NCBI GenBank assembly: GCA_903904635.1
Contig: CAIVDH010000301.1
Coordinates: forward strand, 1-11,228
Origin: an uncultured Burkholderiales bacterium
GTDB lineage: Bacteria > Pseudomonadota > Gammaproteobacteria > Burkholderiales > Burkholderiaceae_D
Reading direction: 5' to 3'
DNA: 11,228 nt
A program made the translations under genes and the position numbers. The notes under the pieces were generated by a model. That model did not search any database and was not told the origin of the DNA. It worked only from the letters and a program-made list of their open reading frames with translations. Of this stretch, positions 1 through 6,284 are shown in pieces (the stretch's first letter is position 1; every line of letters begins with the position of its first letter).

Positions 1-1135
1 CCACCAATAATCCCTCTGCAGCGATACGCATCAACATGGCTGCTGGCGCGGGGTCTTTCAACACAGACTCAAGATCAATCAGTGTTTGTTCCAATTTTGG
101 AAAAAGCCAGTCTATGTCGGTGTCATGCACAATCGTAAAACTTGTCGTCAACCTTATGTTGCGGTCAGTCATCGAGAGATTTTGTACTGGGCCTAATATC
201 AGCATTTCGTTCGGTATCACTGATTCAGCGCCATCGCTACTGCGCAAAATTGTATAGCGCGTATTAATTTCTTCTATCTTGCCGGTGAATTTATCTATGG
301 TGATTAAATCGCCTATGGAAAAACTGCGCTCCAATAGAATCACAAATCCCGAAACATAATTACTCACCAGCTTTTGCAAACCGAGACCGATACCCACACC
401 CAACGCGCCGCCAAAAACTGAAAGCACTGTCAAATCCAGACCAACCAGCGACAAGCTAACTAATACTGCAACCAGTATGAGAGTAGCGTGCACCACGCGA
501 GCCAACACCACACGCAACGAACTATGAACTGAATCTATTTGCATCAAGCGGTGTTCGAGTACTGCCCCAGCCCATAGAGCCAGTATCAGAGTAAATGCCA
601 CTGACAACAGTGCCTGAATAATGACCAGCAGCGATACCTGATGCCGCCCAATTGGCAGAGTGCTTGCATCCAGATAGTCGACGATTTCCGGTAGCAGGCC
701 CGTAATATAAAGCGCAAAACCCATCCAAACGATCAATGCAAAAATCTTTTCAAATGCCAGTAAAAAATTACCGAAGAGCCCACCATGCGCAAATATTCGG
801 CGCAATAAAATAAATCCTGATCTGATCAATACAAACGAAACGAAAAGCGGAAGTGCGATGCGCAGCAGCCCGGTATGCTGCCATCGTCCCAAAACAGGAA
901 TGGCCAACGTAATGAGCAACGCTGACAATAGCGGAGACAACACATTGAGAAAACTTCCCACTGGATTGCCCAGTAAAACAAGCTTTTCCCTACGCGCGAC
1001 AAACATAGACATCAATAAATGTGACAAACCCCAACCAGCCAGCATGCAAAACAATAAAGTACTACCCTGCCAAATCAAGCCAGGGTCGTGCAGGTCGGCC
1101 ATAAAATCGGGCCACAACATTTGAGATGATTTCAT
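1..1135 (-). CDS. MscS-family mechanosensitive ion channel (partial, C-terminus outside window)
   Basis: A reading frame opens at ATG 1135 and runs off the left edge after 378 codons with no stop, so the C-terminus is missing. The product should be an inner-membrane channel that opens under membrane tension and releases solutes during hypo-osmotic shock. Hydrophobic segments lie near residues 25-45, 62-82, 92-112, 130-148, 168-192 and 215-235. The pore helix and start of the beta domain follow, with the glycine/alanine-rich stretch FGGALGVGIGLGLQKLVSNY (241-260), then SGFVILLERSFSIGD (262-276) and the PNEML motif (308-312). These are hallmarks of the MscS family. The several helices before the pore make it longer than E. 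coli MscS (three helices) and closer to the mid-sized YbdG/YnaI-like forms. An in-frame TTG lies two codons upstream, and no strong ribosome site is visible. It starts 49 bp after the methyltransferase gene and is probably co-transcribed with it. Confidence 0.9.
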   Translation of the reverse strand, partial: MKSSQMLWPDFMADLHDPGLIWQGSTLLFCMLAGWGLSHLLMSMFVARREKLVLLGNPVGSFLNVLSPLLSALLITLAIPVLGRWQHTGLLRIALPLFVSFVLIRSGFILLRRIFAHGGLFGNFLLAFEKIFALIVWMGFALYITGLLPEIVDYLDASTLPIGRHQVSLLVIIQALLSVAFTLILALWAGAVLEHRLMQIDSVHSSLRVVLARVVHATLILVAVLVSLSLVGLDLTVLSVFGGALGVGIGLGLQKLVSNYVSGFVILLERSFSIGDLITIDKFTGKIEEINTRYTILRSSDGAESVIPNEMLILGPVQNLSMTDRNIRLTTSFTIVHDTDIDWLFPKLEQTLIDLESVLKDPAPAAMLMRIAAEGLLV

Positions 1136-1184
1136 GTTCAAGGCATCTTAAAAAAATGCAGTGTCTAATTTACGTAGATACAAA

Positions 1185-2492
1185 TTAAGTAATAACCTCA
1201 TCCACCGCCTCCACCACCTCTTCCGCAGGCTTGGCAATATTTTTACGCTCCATAACTGCAGCAAAGAAGCCATCAGTGTGATGAATATTAGGCAAAAGCT
1301 TGAGGTAATCATCCATTTGCAAAGCGATTTTTTGCTCAGCTAATACGTCCTGCATTTTCACTAATGCAAACTCATCGTGACTCGCCAGAAACTGCGTAAT
1401 GATTGCCTCGTTTTCTTCATCCAAGACGCTGCAGGTCGCATAAACCAAACGACCACCCGGCTTCACCAGACGTGCTGCGCCATTTAATATCGAAATTTGT
1501 TTGGCATTGAGTTCACCAATGCTGTCTTCTGTCTGCCGCCATTTCACATCGGGGTTACGACGCAAGGTACCTAATCCGCTGCACGGTGCATCAACCAGAA
1601 CCCGATCAATTTTTCCTGCCAATCGCTTCACCTTCGCATCATTTTCATGCGCGATCACAACTGGGTGCACATTAGAGAGATTGCTGCGCGCCAGACGCGG
1701 CTTTAGTTTAGCCAGACGTTTTTCTGATATGTCGAAGGCATACAGCCTGCCGGTATTGCGCATCAGCGCGCCGAGTGCCAGCGTCTTGCCGCCGGCGCCC
1801 GCGCAAAAATCCACCACCATCTCACCACGCTTGGCACCAGTGATCTGCGCCAGCAACTGACTGCCTTCATCCTGTACTTCAATCGCACCTTCTTTAAATA
1901 AAGGCATATTCTGTAATGCAGGCTTTTTAAGCAGGCGCAAACCCAAAGGCGCATAAGGCGTCTCTGTCGGTGTCAATCCTGCAGCAATCAGATCAGTCAT
2001 GACTTGCTCACGCGTAGCCTTAATACTATTGACGCGCAGATCAAGTGAGGCCGGCGTATTGAGTGCAGCGGCGAGCTCCAGTGCGGCTGGCTCACCATGC
2101 TGCGCTACCAGCCTGTCAAATATCCAGGCAGGCAAATTTATTCTTAATGACAAAGGTAAATTATTACGATCGAATGCCATCGTGTGCTGTAACCACTCAA
2201 GCTCTTGTTCAGACAAGCCACCCAGTGAATCAACGCCCACTGCATCAGCAAGGCCAAGCAACGCAATGCGTCGCATCATTGGTCCCGCGCCGCTCTCGGC
2301 AAAATTTGTATAAACCGATTTATTACGCAACAATCCATAAACAGCCTCTGCAACAACGCCGCGCTCACGCGCACCTAGCCTTGTATGGTCTCTGAAATAA
2401 CGCGACAACACACCATCAGCAGGGCCAGTAAAACGTAATACCTCACGCAACACTTCTTCAGTATTGCTTATGATTGCGGGTGGCAATCTCAT
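1185..2492 (-). CDS. RsmB/NOP-family m5C RNA methyltransferase
   Basis: The 435-residue product is an S-adenosylmethionine-dependent RNA cytosine-5 methyltransferase. Residues 1 to about 140 look like the NusB-like helical RNA-binding domain found in RsmB, and residues 145-415 form the Rossmann methyltransferase domain. Visible motifs are the SAM-binding loop DFCAGAGGKT (228-237), motif IV DAPCSGLG (301-308) with Cys304, and motif VI ATCS (352-355) with Cys354. The two cysteines are the release and catalytic pair of this family. DGFF (407-410) is the usual C-terminal signature. Length is close to E. coli RsmB (429 residues), which methylates C967 of 16S rRNA. In many Burkholderiales the canonical rsmB sits near fmt and this purN-linked copy is a paralogue, so the exact target is left open. 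Start: ATG 2492 has AAGGA seven bases upstream (2499-2503). It lies 67 bp after purN with no terminator between, suggesting an operon with purN and the channel gene. Confidence 0.93.
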   Translation of the reverse strand: MRLPPAIISNTEEVLREVLRFTGPADGVLSRYFRDHTRLGARERGVVAEAVYGLLRNKSVYTNFAESGAGPMMRRIALLGLADAVGVDSLGGLSEQELEWLQHTMAFDRNNLPLSLRINLPAWIFDRLVAQHGEPAALELAAALNTPASLDLRVNSIKATREQVMTDLIAAGLTPTETPYAPLGLRLLKKPALQNMPLFKEGAIEVQDEGSQLLAQITGAKRGEMVVDFCAGAGGKTLALGALMRNTGRLYAFDISEKRLAKLKPRLARSNLSNVHPVVIAHENDAKVKRLAGKIDRVLVDAPCSGLGTLRRNPDVKWRQTEDSIGELNAKQISILNGAARLVKPGGRLVYATCSVLDEENEAIITQFLASHDEFALVKMQDVLAEQKIALQMDDYLKLLPNIHHTDGFFAAVMERKNIAKPAEEVVEAVDEVIT

Positions 2493-2559
2493 TCCCAGTC
2501 CTTCACGGATAAATTAAGTGTCTGTTTAAAAATTATCTAAAAAATTGAACTGCGTAGCT

Positions 2560-3180
2560 TCACGCAATAAAAGATTGCACAACCCGACCATTTTCCAGTC
2601 GCAGATGGCCGTCCAAAAAACTGCGTATGGCTAGCGGATAAATCACATGCTCTTGTTCCAGCACGCGCAGAGCCAGACTGGACTCGGTATCATTTTCAAG
2701 AACCGGCACAGTGGCTTGCGCAACAATAGGACCGTGATCCAGATCAGGCGTCACAAAGTGTACAGTTGCCCCATGCACCGTAGCACCAGCCTCCAGCGCT
2801 TGCCGATGCGTTGCCAACCCTGGAAAGCTAGGCAGCAACGAAGGATGTATATTCAACATGCGCCCTTGATAGTGCAGAACAAAACCGGCGGTGAGAATAC
2901 GCAAAAAACCGGCAAGTACAACCAGGTCAGGAGAAAACGTATCGATCAGTTCAGACAATGCCGTATCAAAAGCGGCACGATCAGCATAAAGCCGGTGGTC
3001 GATGACAGCAGTAGGTATGTCTGCGTTGCTTGCAAACTTGAGGCCTGTCGCATCTGGACGATTACTAATTACCGCGGCTATTTTTGCCGGCCATTGCTGT
3101 TGCGCGGCGGCTTGAACGATGGCCTGCATGTTGCTGCCACGCCCGGAAATCAAAATCACTATGCGTTTCATGGCGGGCAT
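2560..3180 (-). CDS. purN: Phosphoribosylglycinamide formyltransferase (GAR transformylase)
   Basis: PurN transfers a formyl group from 10-formyltetrahydrofolate to glycinamide ribonucleotide, the third step of de novo purine synthesis, in the cytoplasm. The 206-residue protein has the N-terminal phosphate-binding segment ILISGRGSNMQA (9-20) and the folate-site signature NIHPSLLPSFPG (110-121). The catalytic triad seen in E. coli as Asn106, His108 and Asp144 appears as Asn110, His112 and Asp148 (in DLDHGP). Length fits the family (about 210). The start is uncertain: ATG 3180 gives MPAMKRIVI, while ATG 3171 gives MKRIVI, which matches the E. coli N-terminus better. Neither has a clear Shine-Dalgarno sequence. 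It is probably the first gene of an operon with the RNA methyltransferase and the MscS-type channel downstream. About 100 bp separates it from the barstar gene upstream, with no clear terminator in that gap. Confidence 0.97.
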   Translation of the reverse strand: MPAMKRIVILISGRGSNMQAIVQAAAQQQWPAKIAAVISNRPDATGLKFASNADIPTAVIDHRLYADRAAFDTALSELIDTFSPDLVVLAGFLRILTAGFVLHYQGRMLNIHPSLLPSFPGLATHRQALEAGATVHGATVHFVTPDLDHGPIVAQATVPVLENDTESSLALRVLEQEHVIYPLAIRSFLDGHLRLENGRVVQSFIA

Positions 3181-3279
3181 TTTAACAGCGAGTTGGCTCT
3201 GCGCCGTATCAAATACGCCTGATGGCCATGGCGTAAATTCTTAGCGTGTTTACTAAGCTACACACACTAGCAGGCTAAT

Positions 3280-3732
3280 TTACTGAAAAGAAAAGAAAAC
3301 CCGGAAAGGAATTTTCTTATCGCCCCAAAAATCTGCCGCATCGCGAAATACGTCCAGCAGATTCTCGCGGGCTTCCTTGTCGAACTTTGGCGTATTGGGC
3401 AGTTGTTCAAGCACCACCAAAAAGCCGGGTTGCTCACCAGCTTTATAAAACATCCCAGTCAGACAATCCGACAATGATTCATAATTTTTTCCAAAATGCT
3501 TGGGCACCTGAAACGCACCAGCGATTGCGGCCAAGACCTGCTGACGCGTAATAGCCTGCGCACAATGCGCATATAAAAAATGCTGGCCCAGACGCATTGC
3601 TTCCGACTGCAAATCAGAAACACGAAAAGCACGAATAGATTGCACCACATTGCTAGGAACATTGACCAACAGACCGCTAGGCTGGCTGGTCTCCTGAGTC
3701 TCTTCCTCCCGCTGCTGGGGTGCATTGAGCAT
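3280..3732 (-). CDS. Barstar-family protein (ribonuclease-inhibitor fold), no partner nuclease seen
   Basis: Barstar is the cytoplasmic inhibitor that blocks the active site of the secreted ribonuclease barnase. This 150-residue product (ATG 3732) resembles it over about the last 100 residues. VPKHFGKNY..LSDCLTG (76-93) aligns with LPEYYGENLDALWDCLTG of barstar, and VFRDA (128-132) aligns with VFREA. By that alignment, barstar Asn33, Asp39 and Cys40 are kept as Asn83, Asp89 and Cys90. Asp35 becomes Glu85, Glu76 becomes Asp131, and Trp38 becomes Ser88. About 50 N-terminal residues, rich in Gln and Glu at first, have no counterpart in the 89-residue barstar. The frame extends upstream to GTG 3744 and TTG 3771, but ATG 3732 is preferred, although its ribosome site is weak. 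No barnase-like gene lies next to it in this window. The fold assignment is secure; inhibition of a ribonuclease is an inference. Confidence 0.85.
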   Translation of the reverse strand: MLNAPQQREEETQETSQPSGLLVNVPSNVVQSIRAFRVSDLQSEAMRLGQHFLYAHCAQAITRQQVLAAIAGAFQVPKHFGKNYESLSDCLTGMFYKAGEQPGFLVVLEQLPNTPKFDKEARENLLDVFRDAADFWGDKKIPFRVFFSFQ

Positions 3733-3959
3733 GTAGATATTCACGGTATCACGGTATGTTAGGGCAATCAAAAAGACTCAGATTTAACTTGGTTTGCCAA
3801 GCAAACCTTGCATCAAATCAGCTTAAAACCGATAAAGACATTGCAAGCAACACATTGTTCACAATTTGGTTCACAGCAATGCATGATGATACCCGCCCTT
3901 TGGCTCCGGCAAAACCCCCAAGACTGGTGCCGGCTTGATAAGTCAAGTGACAAAAAGGC

Positions 3960-3977
3960 AATTTATATCTATAAATT
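3960..3977. repeat. AT-rich palindrome, operator-like
   Basis: The sequence aatttatatctataaatt consists of perfect 8-bp inverted arms around a 2-bp centre. It is too AT-rich and too short-looped for a terminator, and it is not followed by a T-run on the minus strand. It lies about 230 bp upstream of the barstar start. A protein-binding site is possible, but chance is also plausible in such AT-rich sequence. Confidence 0.35.
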
Positions 3978-4014
3978 CGCTTAAACATCACCAAAAGTGA
4001 ATAATTTCGTTTAA
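3971..4014. repeat. Pair of 14-bp direct repeats spaced 30 bp
   Basis: The 14-mer ataaattcgcttaa at 3971-3984 recurs as ataatttcgtttaa at 4001-4014, with 12 of 14 bases identical. The copies are 30 bp apart, close to three helical turns, so both would face the same side of the DNA. The first copy overlaps the right arm of the palindrome at 3960-3977. The function is unknown. Confidence 0.4.
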
Positions 4015-4058
4015 TTTATTATTTTCAAACTATGACATCATTTAACTGATTTACTCAA

Positions 4059-5282
4059 TCAACCAGCATCCACCAATCCAAAATTTGATGTTGGCAGATT
4101 ATGGTTGTGTCCTGACAACTCAAAAAAGGCCAATACCTCCTCCTTGCGTGCAAAAGTATCCATTTGCCCGAGATCGATCAAGGCCTTGGTATAGCTAGAC
4201 TCAAACAACAAATACGATGCCAAAGCCGCGCCGCGCCGCTCAGTGGCACCAATTGCAGAGAGTAAAGTTCGAATAGAGAGAGGCAGACTACCTATATGCC
4301 TGCTGGCGATTAATTCCAGCGGCTGGGACGGCGTAATTGCCAGCATTTTGACCAGCCGCAAGCCAGATTTGCTACGCTGCTCTGGCGTTAGCAATGACAT
4401 GGTGGCGTTAATACGGGTCAGCCTTTCTATATCAACCGAAAGGCCGTCGAGAAAAATACTCGACATGGCATGACCGGCAATTTGTGCCAGACTGGGATAG
4501 CCAGAAAACGCCGTGATATTGGTGCGCTCACCACCAATGTTACCGGCACCGATGACCAATAATTTATCTGCTCCTAAATGTATGGCCGATGAAAGTGGCG
4601 CAAGCTCGCGCATGGCACCATCGCCAAAATACTCACATCGCCCATTACAGTACAGCGGCACTGCCGGAAAAATCAGGGGTATGGCCGAAGATGCGAGCAA
4701 ATGATCAATACTGATTTGCTGCGGTACCGACTGTCTTTGTGTGCGGTTCCAGATAGGAGCCGGATTGGCCGACTGATAAAAAGTCGTGTGATAGCCGGCT
4801 GTATAAGACGACGCCGAAACAGCCAACGCGCTAAGTGCTCCACTCTCTAGTGCTGCTTCAAGCCGGGGGAAATCCAGCATACGATGCAGCAAACTCACCA
4901 GCGGTGCATTATTTAATAAAGAGTTGGGCGGATTGGCATGCCATTTGCGCAGTAACCAGCCAAACGAGAGTAAAGACAGCCAGCGCGCACCCGAACGTAT
5001 AACGCCAATTGAATCGGCGCGATAAACTTGTTCGACTTCCAGCTTCCCCCACACATCCACCAAGCGCGTAATACTTTCTTCAAAATCATCAGCACGGCAA
5101 GCAAAAGCGGCCGCATTGATCGCACCAGCTGAAGTGCCGCAAACAATATCAAAGGGAATTTTTTTAGATGGAGAAGCGCTCTCACTGAGCAGGGAATAAA
5201 TCGCTTGTAATACCCCGACCTGGTAAGCGGCGCGCGCGCCGCCTCCGGCGAGAAACAAACCAATTTTCTGCGGTGATGTCAT
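4059..5282 (-). CDS. Patatin-like phospholipase / lipid acyl hydrolase
   Basis: The 407-residue product is a patatin-fold serine hydrolase that should cleave acyl groups from phospholipids or other lipid esters. The oxyanion-hole motif GGGARAAYQVG (13-23) comes first, then the nucleophile elbow GTSAG (49-53) with Ser51. The segment ASSAIPLIFPAV (198-209) follows, and DGA (221-223) supplies Asp221 of the Ser-Asp dyad. All catalytic elements are intact. No convincing signal peptide is seen: the N-terminus goes straight into the glycine-rich loop, so it is probably cytoplasmic or membrane-associated. The C-terminal part (about 290-407) is less conserved. The frame also permits a GTG one codon earlier (5285), but ATG 5282 is preferred; both have a poor ribosome site. 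It lies 81 bp downstream of the dehydrogenase gene, with a 7-bp hairpin but no T-run between, so co-transcription is possible. The natural substrate cannot be told from sequence. A role in membrane-lipid or stored-polyester turnover is only suggested by the acyl-CoA neighbour. Confidence 0.9.
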   Translation of the reverse strand: MTSPQKIGLFLAGGGARAAYQVGVLQAIYSLLSESASPSKKIPFDIVCGTSAGAINAAAFACRADDFEESITRLVDVWGKLEVEQVYRADSIGVIRSGARWLSLLSFGWLLRKWHANPPNSLLNNAPLVSLLHRMLDFPRLEAALESGALSALAVSASSYTAGYHTTFYQSANPAPIWNRTQRQSVPQQISIDHLLASSAIPLIFPAVPLYCNGRCEYFGDGAMRELAPLSSAIHLGADKLLVIGAGNIGGERTNITAFSGYPSLAQIAGHAMSSIFLDGLSVDIERLTRINATMSLLTPEQRSKSGLRLVKMLAITPSQPLELIASRHIGSLPLSIRTLLSAIGATERRGAALASYLLFESSYTKALIDLGQMDTFARKEEVLAFFELSGHNHNLPTSNFGLVDAG

Positions 5283-5336
5283 CACCGCAGATTAACAGCT
5301 GGCAAATTACTTTTGCAATACACACAGTGCACTATG

Positions 5337-5361
5337 GACGGCCAGACACAGGCCGTCTGAA
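5337..5361. repeat. Hairpin containing a 10-mer identical to the Neisseria DNA uptake sequence
   Basis: The arms gacggcc (5337-5343) and ggccgtc (5351-5357) form a perfect 7-bp stem around a 7-nt loop, just after the dehydrogenase stop codon. The right arm runs into GCCGTCTGAA (5352-5361), the core DNA uptake sequence of Neisseria, where inverted copies often act as terminators. No T-run follows on the minus strand, so terminator activity is doubtful. A single copy may be chance. Confidence 0.45.
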
Positions 5362-5363
5362 GC

Positions 5364-6122
5364 TTACTTAGGCTGCATACGAATCGCACCGTCGAGACGG
5401 ATGGTTTCGCCATTCAACATCACATTTTCAATAATGGTCTTGGCCAGATGTGCATACTCAGCCGGTTTGCCCAGACGCGGAGGAAACGGCACCATACGAC
5501 CCAGCGCATCCTGCACTTCCTGAGGCATACCGAGCAGCATAGGCGTCTCGAAAATACCGGGCGCTATCGTCATCACACGGATACCACTGCGCGACAGATC
5601 ACGCGCCATAGGCAAAGTCAGGCCAACCACGCCGGCCTTGGATGAGCCATAAGCAGCCTGACCAATCTGACCGTCATAAGCAGCAACGGAAGCCGTATTG
5701 ATAATGATGCCGCGTTCACCAGCTGCATTAGCCTCGCCGTCTTGCATTGCTGCTGCTGCCAGACGCGACATATTGAACGTACCGACCAGATTAATATTAA
5801 TGACGCGCTGAAAAACTTCCAGCGGATGCGGGCCATCCTTGCCCACCGTCTTGACCGCAGGTGCGACACCGGCGCAATTGACCAGACCGGACAACTTGCC
5901 CATCGCCTGCGCCGCAGCAACGACTGCCAGACCATCAGCTTCTGAAGCCACATCACATTTCACAAACTTGCCGTGCAATTCAGCAGCCAGCTTCTCGCCT
6001 GCCTCAACCTGCACATCAGCCAGTACAACTTTGCCGCCGTTATCGACGATCATGCGCGCAGTTGCTGCGCCCAGACCAGAAGCGCCACCGGTAATAATGA
6101 ATACGTTATTCTTGATTTCCAT
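5364..6122 (-). CDS. Short-chain dehydrogenase, 3-hydroxyacyl-CoA dehydrogenase type II (HSD10-like)
   Basis: The 252-residue product is a classical short-chain dehydrogenase/reductase. It very probably oxidises L-3-hydroxyacyl-CoA, or branched equivalents such as 2-methyl-3-hydroxybutyryl-CoA, to the 3-keto form with NAD+. Visible elements are the cofactor loop TGGASGLG (11-18), Asp36 at the end of the second strand (favouring NAD+), NCAG (82-85), Asn111, Ser145, and the YGSSK pair Tyr158/Lys162. The C-terminal half, with [35 protein letters not shown] and the ending [11 protein letters not shown], strongly resembles human HSD17B10. Length matches that family (about 255). The frame extends upstream to 6191, but ATG 6122 is chosen because GGAG (6128-6131) stands five bases before it and the protein then starts at the Rossmann strand. 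It follows the hppA terminator, so it has its own promoter in 6123-6212. Confidence 0.93.
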   Translation of the reverse strand: MEIKNNVFIITGGASGLGAATARMIVDNGGKVVLADVQVEAGEKLAAELHGKFVKCDVASEADGLAVVAAAQAMGKLSGLVNCAGVAPAVKTVGKDGPHPLEVFQRVININLVGTFNMSRLAAAAMQDGEANAAGERGIIINTASVAAYDGQIGQAAYGSSKAGVVGLTLPMARDLSRSGIRVMTIAPGIFETPMLLGMPQEVQDALGRMVPFPPRLGKPAEYAHLAKTIIENVMLNGETIRLDGAIRMQPK

Positions 6123-6200
6123 TGCTTCTCCAGATTGGGTAATGACAAAAAACCAGCGGCAAGGATAACGAATTGACTGTGCGTTTGACAATCAAAACCG

Positions 6201-6235
6201 AAAATAAAAAAAGCAGCTTAGTAACACTAAGCTGC
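6201..6235 (-). terminator. Intrinsic terminator of hppA
   Basis: A perfect 9-bp stem, gcagcttag (6213-6221) and ctaagctgc (6227-6235), closes a 5-nt loop. On the minus strand it is followed by TTTTTTTATTTT (6212 down to 6201). It lies about 50 bp after the hppA stop and separates hppA from the dehydrogenase gene. A second T-rich stretch on the other side would also allow plus-strand termination, though no plus-strand gene is present. Confidence 0.9.
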
Positions 6236-6284
6236 CTTTTCTTTTTTACAACCTGCTTTTAAAACAAGTTGTTCACCCCGAGTC

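Larger units (their letters stand above)
3733..4058. other. AT-rich intergenic region between patatin and barstar genes
   Basis: These 326 bases hold no gene I can support. They probably contain the end of the patatin transcript and the promoter of the barstar gene. Visible structure is an 18-bp AT-rich palindrome at 3960-3977, two near-identical 14-mers exactly 30 bp apart at 3971-3984 and 4001-4014, and a small 6-bp hairpin (GGTTTG / CAAACC) at 3791-3807. A 56-codon minus-strand frame (3818-3988) has no recognisable product and no good ribosome site. No clear intrinsic terminator for the patatin gene is present. Confidence 0.6.

Noticed and set aside
2647..3222. 191-codon plus-strand open frame
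   Set aside because: It lies wholly antisense to purN apart from a few bases, its product has no recognisable features, and purN's catalytic motifs are intact on the other strand.
3242..3270. Imperfect inverted repeat (tagcgtgt / acacacta) between the barstar gene and purN
   Set aside because: The stem has a mismatch and no T-run follows, so it does not qualify as a terminator.
3818..3988. 56-codon minus-strand frame (starting MFKRIYRYK) between the patatin and barstar genes
   Set aside because: No recognisable family, weak ribosome site, and it overlaps the palindrome and repeat. Not enough to call a gene, though it could be re-examined with comparative data.
6123..6200. Candidate promoter for the dehydrogenase gene (TTGTCA with a downstream AT-rich hexamer)
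   Set aside because: The -35 is reasonable but no hexamer at the proper distance matches the -10 consensus well. A promoter must exist here after the terminator, but I cannot place it.
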